Below are positions 1 through 5,250 of a stretch of 8,737 nt of DNA, in pieces. Both the position numbers and the translations under genes were made by a program. Positions within the stretch are counted from its first letter, which is position 1. Every line of letters begins with the position of its first letter. Under the pieces are notes generated by a model. The model was not told the origin of the DNA and ran no database searches. It saw only the letters and a program-made list of their open reading frames with translations. The DNA is taken from NCBI GenBank assembly GCA_937934465.1, contig CALGZO010000032.1:1-8737 (forward strand), written 5' to 3'. The DNA is from an uncultured Fimbriimonadales bacterium (lineage in GTDB: Bacteria; Armatimonadota; Fimbriimonadia; Fimbriimonadales; GBS-DC).

Positions 1-1
1 G

Positions 2-154
2 CTCTCGGAAATCGCGCTCGGACTGCGCATGGGCAAGCCCGTCGTGCTTCTGGACAGTTGGCAGTTCCAGATGCGCGGCGAGCCTATCGCGGTTCCGACC
101 GCCGCCAACGCTGAGGAGGCTGTCGCCAAGCTGTGGGAGCAACTCCCAGAGTAG
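2..154 (+). CDS. TIGR00725-like SLOG family protein, C-terminal fragment
   Basis: The open frame enters from the left edge and ends at TAG 152-154, leaving 50 residues. The fragment begins LSEIALGLRMGKPVVLLDSW, which resembles the end of the Rossmann-fold SLOG domain (LOG/lysine-decarboxylase-like, TIGR00725). There the conserved GT-x-x-E loop is followed by a helix and the strand GKPVV. It ends with an AEEAV helix, a typical C-terminus for this family, in which an NA.TPEEAV-like segment closes the fold. SLOG proteins bind nucleotides or nucleotide-derived ligands, but TIGR00725 members have no established reaction, so no function is assigned. The gene converges on nuoK with only 9 bp between the stop codons and no visible terminator. 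The start and N-terminal half lie outside the window. The family call rests on one short conserved segment. Confidence 0.6.
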   Translation, partial: LSEIALGLRMGKPVVLLDSWQFQMRGEPIAVPTAANAEEAVAKLWEQLPE

Positions 155-163
155 CCCTGTCCC

Positions 164-484
164 TCAACCGCGCAGTAGCGTTACCTCGTCCACATCGATG
201 CTCTCGCGCAGGCGGAACATGACCGTGATGATGCCTAAGCCGACCGCGACTTCCGCCGCCGCCACGCCGAACACAAACAGCACGAACACATGCCCCGACA
301 CCTGCGCAAGCAGGTTCGTCTGATACCGCGCGAACGCCAAGAAACTCAGGTTCACCGCGTTCAGCATCAACTCGATGCACATGAAGATGACTATCGGGTT
401 GCGCTTGACAACCACGCCAATCGCGCCCATTGTGAACAGGAACGCCGAGAGGATTAGATAGGCATTCAACGGCACTGCGTCCAT
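164..484 (-). CDS. nuoK: NADH-quinone oxidoreductase subunit K
   Basis: NuoK is a small membrane subunit of complex I in the proton-pumping arm, homologous to mitochondrial ND4L and the MrpC antiporter subunit. The product is 106 residues, normal for the family, with three hydrophobic segments at about 4-24, 29-50 and 64-88. The signature CIELMLNAVNL is present, with Glu38 in TM2 and Glu78 in AAAEVAVG of TM3. These two buried acidic residues are the conserved ones used in proton transfer. The ATG at 484-482 is chosen because an AAGGAGGG site (501-494) sits 9 nt upstream and the protein then begins right before TM1. An ATG further upstream would add 13 untypical residues and overlap nuoJ. The start follows the nuoJ stop after 1 nt, so the genes are co-transcribed and probably translationally coupled. 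This is the last gene of the operon; nuoL/M/N do not follow. Confidence 0.95.
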   Translation of the reverse strand: MDAVPLNAYLILSAFLFTMGAIGVVVKRNPIVIFMCIELMLNAVNLSFLAFARYQTNLLAQVSGHVFVLFVFGVAAAEVAVGLGIITVMFRLRESIDVDEVTLLRG

Positions 485-485
485 T

Positions 486-986
486 TCAGGAGACCCTCCT
501 TCGCGCCAGCAGAATCGAGCCAATCACGCCCACTGTGAGCAGCGCGCCCATCAGCAGCAGCGGATACGCCCACTGCGTAAACAGCGCCAGCCCAATCACT
601 CGCGCCGTGCCGACATCGGGGCTTGCCTGCGGCGCGCCCGGTATCATCAGCGCCAGCGATTGGGCAACCAGCGTCGCCAGTATCCCAAAACCGATAAGAT
701 ACGCCAGTGGACGCTTGAGGTCGCGCTCGGACGGCATCGCGTCGGGCGAGCCGAGATTCAAAAGCATAATCACGAACAGGAACAGCACCATAATCGCGCC
801 CGCGTACACAATCACCTGCAGCGCGCCGATGAACTGCGCCGAGAGCGTGAAGTAAATCAGCGCGAGCGTGAAGAAGTTCAGCACCAGCAGCAGCGCGCTG
901 CGCACAGGGTTGCGCGAGAACACTACGCCGCCCGCGCTCAATATCGCCACAATCGCCAACACAAAGAACAGCAGCCGTTCGCCCAC
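486..986 (-). CDS. nuoJ: NADH-quinone oxidoreductase subunit J
   Basis: NuoJ is a membrane subunit of the complex I arm, homologous to ND6. The 166-residue product has five hydrophobic segments. The family signature YAGAIMVLFLFVIMLLNL lies at about residues 61-78; this TM3 contains the pi-bulge region implicated in coupling quinone reduction to pumping. A start at GTG 986-984 is inferred. It is preceded by TAAGGAGG (1000-993) at a 6-nt spacing, and the product then begins just before TM1. The longer frame reaching 1073 would add 29 arginine-rich residues read out of frame through nuoH. The GTG lies 1 nt after the nuoH stop, and the ribosome site is embedded in the end of nuoH. The nuoI gene for the two-4Fe-4S subunit, usually between nuoH and nuoJ, is missing here. 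Confidence 0.93.
   Translation of the reverse strand: MGERLLFFVLAIVAILSAGGVVFSRNPVRSALLLVLNFFTLALIYFTLSAQFIGALQVIVYAGAIMVLFLFVIMLLNLGSPDAMPSERDLKRPLAYLIGFGILATLVAQSLALMIPGAPQASPDVGTARVIGLALFTQWAYPLLLMGALLTVGVIGSILLARRRVS
494..501 (-). promoter_or_regulatory. Ribosome binding site of nuoK
   Basis: AAGGAGGG on the minus strand lies 9 nt before the ATG at 484-482 and inside the end of nuoJ. It decides the shorter nuoK start over an in-frame ATG further upstream. Confidence 0.85.
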
Positions 987-987
987 G

Positions 988-2190
988 CTATGCCTCCTTA
1001 GGTCGGTAGGGTTGCGCCTCGCGCGCCAGCGCGACCGTGCGCCGCTCGGGCTTGCGTGCGCCCACCGTCGCAAAATAGAGCGCGATTGCTACCGCATAGC
1101 CTATCAGCGACGGAACCCAACCCCAAATCATATAGACCGTCAGCAGCGCGAGGTTCACCAGCCCGACAGGGATGAGGAACCGCCAGCCGAGATTCATCAA
1201 CTGGTCGTAGCGCAGGCGCAGCAGCGTCGCGCGGATCCACAAAAAGCCGAAGAACAGCCCGAACAGCTTCAGCACGAACCAGAACGGAGGCATCAGCGCG
1301 CCCGTGAGCGTCGCCAGCACGCCCCAGAAACCGCCCTGCTCGCCCAACGCCTGGATTGGCGAGAAGTTAATCGGCGCGAGATACCCGCCCAAGAAGCAGG
1401 TCGTCATAATCCCGCAGATTGCCAGAATCGCGATATACTCGCCCATGAAGAAGGCGGCGAACTTCATGCTGCTGTATTCGGTCTGGTAGCCCGCCACGAG
1501 CTCGCTCTCGGCTTCGGGCAGGTCGAACGGGGCGCGGTTCGTCTCGGCGAGCATGCAGATGAAAAAGAGCGCGCCGCCCACCAGTCCCCACGGCGTGAAG
1601 ATGAGCCAGTTATGCAGAAACGGCACGACGCCCCACAGCGGCTCGGCTTGCATCTCCACAATCGTGGTCATCCGAAAGCTGCCCGACGCCAGCACCGCCG
1701 TCGCCAGCGCAAGCCCCATGCCCAGCTCGTAGCTAATCACCTGCGCCGACGCCCGCAGCCCGCCCAGCAGCGAATACTTATTGTTCGACGACCAGCCCGC
1801 CAGCAGCACGCCATACGCCGCCAGCGACGACATCGCCAAAAAGTAGAGCAGCCCAATGTCTACATCCGCCACGGGGGTCAGCAGACGGTTCGGTCCCCAC
1901 GGGATGGTCGCCGCTGCCACCAACGCAGGGAACAAGGAGAGCGCAGGCGCGAGCGCCCAAATCAGCCGATCCGCGTTCGCAGGCACTATCTCCTCTTTGA
2001 AAAACAACTTCGCGGCGTCCGCCATCGGTTGGAGCAGTCCAAACGGTCCCAATCGGTTCGGTCCGATACGATTTTGGAACCACGCCAGCACGCGCCGCTC
2101 CGTCCAGATGACCACAGGCAGCACGCCCAGCAGAAAGCCCAGCATAATGGCGATACGCACAATCGCCCAGCCGAAATCTGCAAGCGTCAT
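988..2190 (-). CDS. nuoH: NADH-quinone oxidoreductase subunit H
   Basis: NuoH (ND1 homologue) joins the membrane arm of complex I to the peripheral arm and forms much of the quinone-binding chamber. The 400-residue product has both family signatures. The first is ERRVLAWFQNRIGPNRLGPF at about 31-50, followed by LLQPMADAAKLFFKE. The second is PFDLPEAESELVAGYQTEYS at about 221-240, whose acidic residues line the E-channel and quinone loop. About eight to nine hydrophobic segments are visible. The roughly 30-residue polar, arginine-rich tail after about residue 375 extends beyond the usual ND1 core. The ATG at 2190-2188 has no Shine-Dalgarno sequence; a perfect TATAAT ends 11 nt upstream, so the mRNA is probably leaderless or nearly so. 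It is the first gene of nuoHJK, with 1 nt to nuoJ. No other nuo genes precede it: the next gene is divergent. Confidence 0.97.
   Translation of the reverse strand: MTLADFGWAIVRIAIMLGFLLGVLPVVIWTERRVLAWFQNRIGPNRLGPFGLLQPMADAAKLFFKEEIVPANADRLIWALAPALSLFPALVAAATIPWGPNRLLTPVADVDIGLLYFLAMSSLAAYGVLLAGWSSNNKYSLLGGLRASAQVISYELGMGLALATAVLASGSFRMTTIVEMQAEPLWGVVPFLHNWLIFTPWGLVGGALFFICMLAETNRAPFDLPEAESELVAGYQTEYSSMKFAAFFMGEYIAILAICGIMTTCFLGGYLAPINFSPIQALGEQGGFWGVLATLTGALMPPFWFVLKLFGLFFGFLWIRATLLRLRYDQLMNLGWRFLIPVGLVNLALLTVYMIWGWVPSLIGYAVAIALYFATVGARKPERRTVALAREAQPYRPKEA
993..1000 (-). promoter_or_regulatory. Ribosome binding site of nuoJ
   Basis: TAAGGAGG on the minus strand lies 6 nt before GTG 986-984 and is part of the last codons of nuoH. 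It supports the GTG start, as no ATG is available at the right place. Confidence 0.85.
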
Positions 2191-2201
2191 AAGCGTTCGG
2201 G

Positions 2202-2232
2202 ATTATACCTGTTCCCGCGCTCTCGCAAGCAA
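2202..2232 (-). promoter_or_regulatory. Promoter of nuoHJK
   Basis: On the minus strand a perfect -10 hexamer TATAAT is at 2207-2202. The best -35 candidate is TTGCTT at 2232-2227 with a 19-bp spacer; TTGCGA at 2228-2223 with a 15-bp spacer is an alternative. Neither -35 is strong. Transcription would start about 6-7 nt after the -10, leaving only about 5 nt or less before the nuoH ATG. Confidence 0.7.
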
Positions 2233-2244
2233 GACGCGCCCCCC

Positions 2245-2263
2245 TGAATCGATGGGTTCATCG
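2245..2263. repeat. Small overlapping inverted repeats upstream of nuoH promoter
   Basis: Two overlapping imperfect dyads are seen: TGAATC-N4-GGTTCA (2245-2260) and CGATG-N4-CATCG (2250-2263). They lie about 15-30 bp upstream of the nuoH -35 region and could be an operator. They are short, and chance occurrence is possible. Confidence 0.25.
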
Positions 2264-2299
2264 TGGAGACGCCGACGCCCCAATTCTCTTACCCAGACT

Positions 2300-2312
2300 T
2301 GAGAATTTCTCA
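2300..2312. promoter_or_regulatory. Palindrome TGAGAA-T-TTCTCA, candidate operator
   Basis: A perfect 6-1-6 inverted repeat lies 18 bp upstream of the -35 box of the DUF2089 promoter. A further ATTCTC half-site is at 2283-2288. The position suits an activator or autoregulator acting on the DUF2089/DUF4097 operon, possibly the DUF2089 HTH protein itself. This is inferred from position and symmetry only. Confidence 0.45.
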
Positions 2313-2330
2313 GTTTTGACGGGGCAAAGC

Positions 2331-2360
2331 TTGACTTTTTTGAATTGCGTGGGGTATCAT
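2331..2360 (+). promoter_or_regulatory. Promoter of the DUF2089/DUF4097 operon
   Basis: The -35 box is TTGACT (2331-2336) and the -10 is TATCAT (2355-2360), separated by 18 bp. Both are five-of-six matches to the sigma70 consensus. The start codon at 2371 is only 10 nt past the -10, so the leader is 0-4 nt and there is no Shine-Dalgarno sequence. A second TTGAC (2316-2320) lies 15 bp upstream of the -35 and is not spaced for this -10. Confidence 0.75.
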
Positions 2361-2370
2361 AAGACGCATT

Positions 2371-2763
2371 ATGAAACCGACTCATCCGCAGCCGACGCGC
2401 TGCCCGATTTGCAGCGACAAGATGATAGTCACGCAGGTTGCCTGCGAGAACTGCGGCGTCACTATCAGCGGTCAGTTTGTAGCGAACCGCTTCAGCCAGC
2501 TCGACGCCGAGCATCTGCATTTTCTGGAGGTGTTCCTGCGCAATCGGGGCATGCTGGCAGGCGTGGAGCGCGAGTTGGGGATTAGCTACCCGACCGCGCG
2601 CAATAAGCTGGACGCGCTGCTGCTGGCGCTGGGGCTTACCCCCGCCACGGCTGAGGATTTGAACGGTCATCTTGCCGAGCAACGCCGCGAAATTCTGGAT
2701 TTGCTGGAGCAAGGCGCAATCACTGCCGAAGAGGCGGCGCGCAAACTGCGCCACCTGCGTTGA
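2371..2763 (+). CDS. DUF2089 family zinc-ribbon/HTH protein
   Basis: The 130-residue product matches the DUF2089 pattern. A CPIC...CENC zinc ribbon uses Cys11, Cys14, Cys25 and Cys28. Then comes the core FLEVFLRNRGMLAGVERELG (about 51-70), followed by ISYPTARNKLDALL, which reads as a helix-turn-helix recognition helix. The last about 25 residues (REILDLLEQGAITAEEAARKL) form a small SHOCT-like helical hairpin, and the same motif begins the next gene's protein. DUF2089 proteins are predicted DNA-binding regulators of unknown target; a local or autoregulatory role is inference. The ATG is the first in frame and lies 10 nt after the -10 box. The stop TGA overlaps the ribosome site of the following gene, so the two form one operon. 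Confidence 0.88.
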   Translation: MKPTHPQPTRCPICSDKMIVTQVACENCGVTISGQFVANRFSQLDAEHLHFLEVFLRNRGMLAGVERELGISYPTARNKLDALLLALGLTPATAEDLNGHLAEQRREILDLLEQGAITAEEAARKLRHLR

Positions 2764-2770
2764 AGGAGGT
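2763..2770 (+). promoter_or_regulatory. Ribosome binding site of the DUF4097 gene
   Basis: AAGGAGGT lies 8 nt before ATG 2779-2781 and overlaps the last base of the DUF2089 stop codon. It fixes the start of the downstream gene and contrasts with the absence of such a site in front of DUF2089. Confidence 0.88.
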
Positions 2771-2778
2771 TTACACCT

Positions 2779-4002
2779 ATGACCTACCGAAAGGAAACAC
2801 TGCTGCGGATTCTGAACCTGATGCAGCAAGGAACCGTGACGCCCGACGAGGCGGCGGAACTCATCGACGCGCTGTATGAAACGACGCCCGAAGCGACGCC
2901 GACCGACGACGCGCACGCCAACGACGCCAATAACCCCGCACGGGGACTGCTCGACCAAATCCTGCGCGCCGCCGAAGACGCCGTGAAAGCCACAGGGCAA
3001 GCCGTGCGCAGCGTCAACTGGCAACAAATCGGACAAAGCGTGCGCCAACAGACCCAGCGCGGACTCGACGAACTGCGCAAAACCTTAGAAGAACTGGAAA
3101 AAAGCGACTGGTCCTTGGGACGGTGGGGCAAATCGGAAGCCGACTTGCAGCAAACGATGGACCTCGCGATTGTTGGGGGGCAATCGCTGTCCATCGAACT
3201 CCCCGCAGGCGATATCCATATCACTGGCGGTTTCGACGGGGGACGGGTCGAAGCCGACATCCGCCTGCGGGGAGCCAACCCGCAACACATCGAACAGGCG
3301 AAGGCAACCTATAGCCTGACCATCGAGCAGACCGAGAGCGGCGTGCGCATCACCGCGCCCGAACTCGACGGCGACCTGCAACAGAAAGTGAACCTACGCA
3401 TCCAACTGCCCCGTGAGGTGAACCTACACGCGCGAGTCGAGCGCAAAGGCGACCTCGAAATCGAGAAACTGAACGGCGACCTCGACCTGCGCACCACGCA
3501 CGGCGATATCCACCTGCGCCACATCCGCGGCAACGCGAAACTGGAAGCCGTGCACGGCGACGCGCGGATAACCGACCTGCAAGGCGAGCGCGTGCAAATC
3601 ACCCTCATCAACGGCGACGCCTACCTGAGCGACCTGAAAGCCGAGCGAGTCGTCGTCCACGCCGCCAACGGCGATGTGGAAACCGAACGCGCCGACATCC
3701 ATACTATCACAGTGGAAACCGTGCGCGGCGATATCTCCCTCGATATGCTCACGCCGATTCGGGGAGAAGTGCGCCTCACCGCAGTCAAGGGCGACATCAC
3801 GGCGACGCTGCCCGACGGGAACGATTGCCGCGTGCAAATGCACACCAGCGCAGGCGACATCGAGTGCGCGCTGGAGTGCCGAGAGACGCAAGTGGACAAA
3901 TACCACTACACAGGCGTTGCTGGCGACGGAAGCGGTACCCTCGCGCTGGAGACCGTTCATGGGGATGTGCGCATCCTGCTACGCGCACACACGACAGATT
4001 GA
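2779..4002 (+). CDS. DUF4097 (YvlB/LiaX-like) beta-repeat protein
   Basis: The 407-residue product has three parts. Residues 6-31 are a SHOCT-like helical motif (ILNLMQQGTVTPDEAAELI). A polar linker of about 35-55 leads into an amphipathic helical segment at about 56-108 that ends in a charged coiled-coil-like stretch. Residues about 130-402 are beta-strand repeats marked by a recurrent G-D, with Gly at positions 242/260/279/298/317/338/359, a step of 18-21 residues. This is the DUF4097 right-handed beta-helix pattern, also seen in Bacillus YvlB and enterococcal LiaX, which belong to envelope-stress responses. No signal peptide or membrane helix is visible, so location is uncertain. The ATG is set by AAGGAGGT 8 nt upstream. 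The gene is co-transcribed with DUF2089, and an intrinsic terminator follows it. A link to envelope stress is by family analogy only. Confidence 0.87.
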   Translation: MTYRKETLLRILNLMQQGTVTPDEAAELIDALYETTPEATPTDDAHANDANNPARGLLDQILRAAEDAVKATGQAVRSVNWQQIGQSVRQQTQRGLDELRKTLEELEKSDWSLGRWGKSEADLQQTMDLAIVGGQSLSIELPAGDIHITGGFDGGRVEADIRLRGANPQHIEQAKATYSLTIEQTESGVRITAPELDGDLQQKVNLRIQLPREVNLHARVERKGDLEIEKLNGDLDLRTTHGDIHLRHIRGNAKLEAVHGDARITDLQGERVQITLINGDAYLSDLKAERVVVHAANGDVETERADIHTITVETVRGDISLDMLTPIRGEVRLTAVKGDITATLPDGNDCRVQMHTSAGDIECALECRETQVDKYHYTGVAGDGSGTLALETVHGDVRILLRAHTTD

Positions 4003-4028
4003 GCCAGCAACTCAAGGTGAGACCACAT

Positions 4029-4057
4029 AGCCCCCGCGCTCGCGGGGGCTTTTTTTT
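4029..4057 (+). terminator. Intrinsic terminator of the DUF2089/DUF4097 operon
   Basis: A 9-bp perfect GC-rich stem (4029-4037 with 4042-4050) closes a 4-nt loop and runs straight into eight T residues (4050-4057). It lies 26 bp after the DUF4097 stop and ends 17 bp before the ppx start, insulating the two units. Confidence 0.95.
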
Positions 4058-4061
4058 CAGG

Positions 4062-4067
4062 TAAACT
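4062..4067 (+). promoter_or_regulatory. Candidate -10 element for ppx/gppA
   Basis: TAAACT is a four-of-six match to TATAAT and lies 7 nt before the ATG at 4075. The matching -35 position falls within the terminator stem and shows no consensus. Because the terminator separates this gene from the upstream operon, some promoter is needed here. The spacing repeats the leaderless pattern seen at other first genes. Confidence 0.45.
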
Positions 4068-4074
4068 CTACGCG

Positions 4075-5019
4075 ATGCGCGCCGCCGTGATGGACATCGG
4101 TTCCAACTCCACGCTCCTGCTGATAGGCGAGCGCGTGGGTTCGAGTTGGCGTACCCTGTTGGACACGGCTCGCATCACGCGCTTGGGCGAAGGTTTTAGC
4201 GCCCACAAGACGCTTCAACCCCACGCGATTGAGCGCACCCTCCGAGCGGTGGAGGAGTACTGCGCAATCGCTGAAGCGCACGGCGTCAGCCGCGTGGCGG
4301 CTGTCGCGACGGCGGTTGTGCGCGAGGCGCGGAATCGGCAGGCGTTCGATGAGGCAGTGCAGGCGATACTGCCGCCAACGGCGCAACTGATGATTCTCTC
4401 CGAAGCGGAGGAGGCGCGCTATAGCTTTCTCTCGGCGCTGCAAGACCCCGACCTGCATCGCCTCGCGCCTCGTACCGTCAGCGCCTCGCCGACGAGCTAC
4501 GCCCCACTGCTTGCCGTCCTCGATATCGGCGGCGGCAGTGTGGAGGTCGCGCTGGGACGCACGGAGTTGGAACACTGGTACAGTTTCCCTGTGGGCGCAG
4601 GGCGCGTGCGCGAGACGCTGATGCCCAGCGACCCGCCCAGCCCGCGCGAGGTACTGAACGCCACGCGCCTGCTGGACGAGACCTTCGCACCCCTGCGCGA
4701 GCTGCCACAACCCGACCGCGTCGTCGCCGTCGGCGGCACGGGCGTGAACTTGGCGATGCTGGCGTTGGGACGCGCGGCGTTCGACCCGACCGCGGCGCAC
4801 GGCGTGTGGTTCGGCGACGAGACGCCCGCCGCGCTGCTCGAACGCCTGCTGCGCCTCAGCGACGCCGAACGACGCGCCCTACCAGGCATCGAGCCTGACC
4901 GTGCGCCCCTGCTCCATGTCGGCGCGCTGATACTGGAGCGGTTGCTGTTCGCCCTGCGCCGTGAAGAGACGCAAATCAGCGCACGCGGTCTACGCTACGG
5001 CGTCCTCTGGAGCCTCTAA
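4075..5019 (+). CDS. Ppx/GppA family phosphatase
   Basis: The 314-residue protein is a member of the ASKHA-fold Ppx/GppA family, which hydrolyses polyphosphate and/or the pppGpp 5'-phosphate in the stringent response. Visible motifs are the phosphate-1 loop DIGSNST (7-13), VATAVVREARN (77-87), the acidic ILSEAEEARYSF (107-118) carrying the likely catalytic Glu, the phosphate-2 loop LDIGGGSVEV (149-158), VGGTGVNLAML (219-229) and the C-terminal GIEPDRAPLL (271-280). It has only the two ASKHA domains and lacks the C-terminal HD-like extension of E. coli Ppx and GppA, so it is a short form. Residues 124-143, before the phosphate-2 strand, look like an extra loop. The sequence does not tell Ppx from GppA activity. 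No Shine-Dalgarno sequence precedes the ATG. The TAA stop overlaps the stop of the convergent yjfB-like gene. Confidence 0.92.
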   Translation: MRAAVMDIGSNSTLLLIGERVGSSWRTLLDTARITRLGEGFSAHKTLQPHAIERTLRAVEEYCAIAEAHGVSRVAAVATAVVREARNRQAFDEAVQAILPPTAQLMILSEAEEARYSFLSALQDPDLHRLAPRTVSASPTSYAPLLAVLDIGGGSVEVALGRTELEHWYSFPVGAGRVRETLMPSDPPSPREVLNATRLLDETFAPLRELPQPDRVVAVGGTGVNLAMLALGRAAFDPTAAHGVWFGDETPAALLERLLRLSDAERRALPGIEPDRAPLLHVGALILERLLFALRREETQISARGLRYGVLWSL

Positions 5020-5192
5020 ACCTTCACATCTAACTGCTGCCCCACGCCGTCTAACTGCTTGAGCAGCGTCGCCGCTTGCTGCTTCTGCACATCCATCACC
5101 TTGCGAGCCAAGCTGACCTGCGCCTGATTGTGTATCTGCTGCGACGCATTGGCAGGACTCATCGCGACCGGGTTCACATTCGAGATTTGCAT
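5016..5192 (-). CDS. YjfB-like putative motility protein, 58 aa
   Basis: A small frame runs from ATG 5192-5190 to TAG 5018-5016. The product begins MQISNVNPVAM and has a helical segment with VSLARKVMDVQKQQAATLLK followed by a short polar tail. This order (QxQVSLAxxKxxMDxQKQQAxxLL) matches the small YjfB/putative motility protein family, whose members occur beside flagellar or motility genes but have no proven role. The first about 20 residues are polar and probably disordered. The only start in frame before an upstream stop is this ATG. No clear Shine-Dalgarno sequence is present. A weak -10-like GACAAT (5205-5200) lies 7 nt upstream. The gene follows the methyltransferase by 58 bp on the same strand and overlaps the ppx stop. 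No other motility gene is in the window. Confidence 0.72.
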   Translation of the reverse strand: MQISNVNPVAMSPANASQQIHNQAQVSLARKVMDVQKQQAATLLKQLDGVGQQLDVKV

Positions 5193-5250
5193 ACTGGCGA
5201 TTGTCGGCGGCGCGGGCGGACGGCTTTACCCGAAGCGATACGAGGGCGCG

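Noticed and set aside
154..164. Possible bidirectional terminator between the SLOG gene and nuoK
   Set aside because: Only 9 bp separate the stop codons and no hairpin is formed by the gap or its flanks.
868..2247. A 459-codon plus-strand open frame running opposite nuoH
   Set aside because: It is antisense to nuoH, which has clear family motifs. The product is an Arg/Gln/His-rich string without domains, as expected from the complement of a GC-rich gene. It has no ribosome site.
2203..3048. A 281-codon minus-strand open frame across the DUF2089 gene and control region
   Set aside because: It is antisense to a well-supported gene, crosses both promoters, and has no domain or ribosome site.
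3999..4015. TTGAG-N7-CTCAA inverted repeat at the DUF4097 stop codon
   Set aside because: A 5-bp stem with no T tract; the strong terminator 14 bp downstream explains termination.
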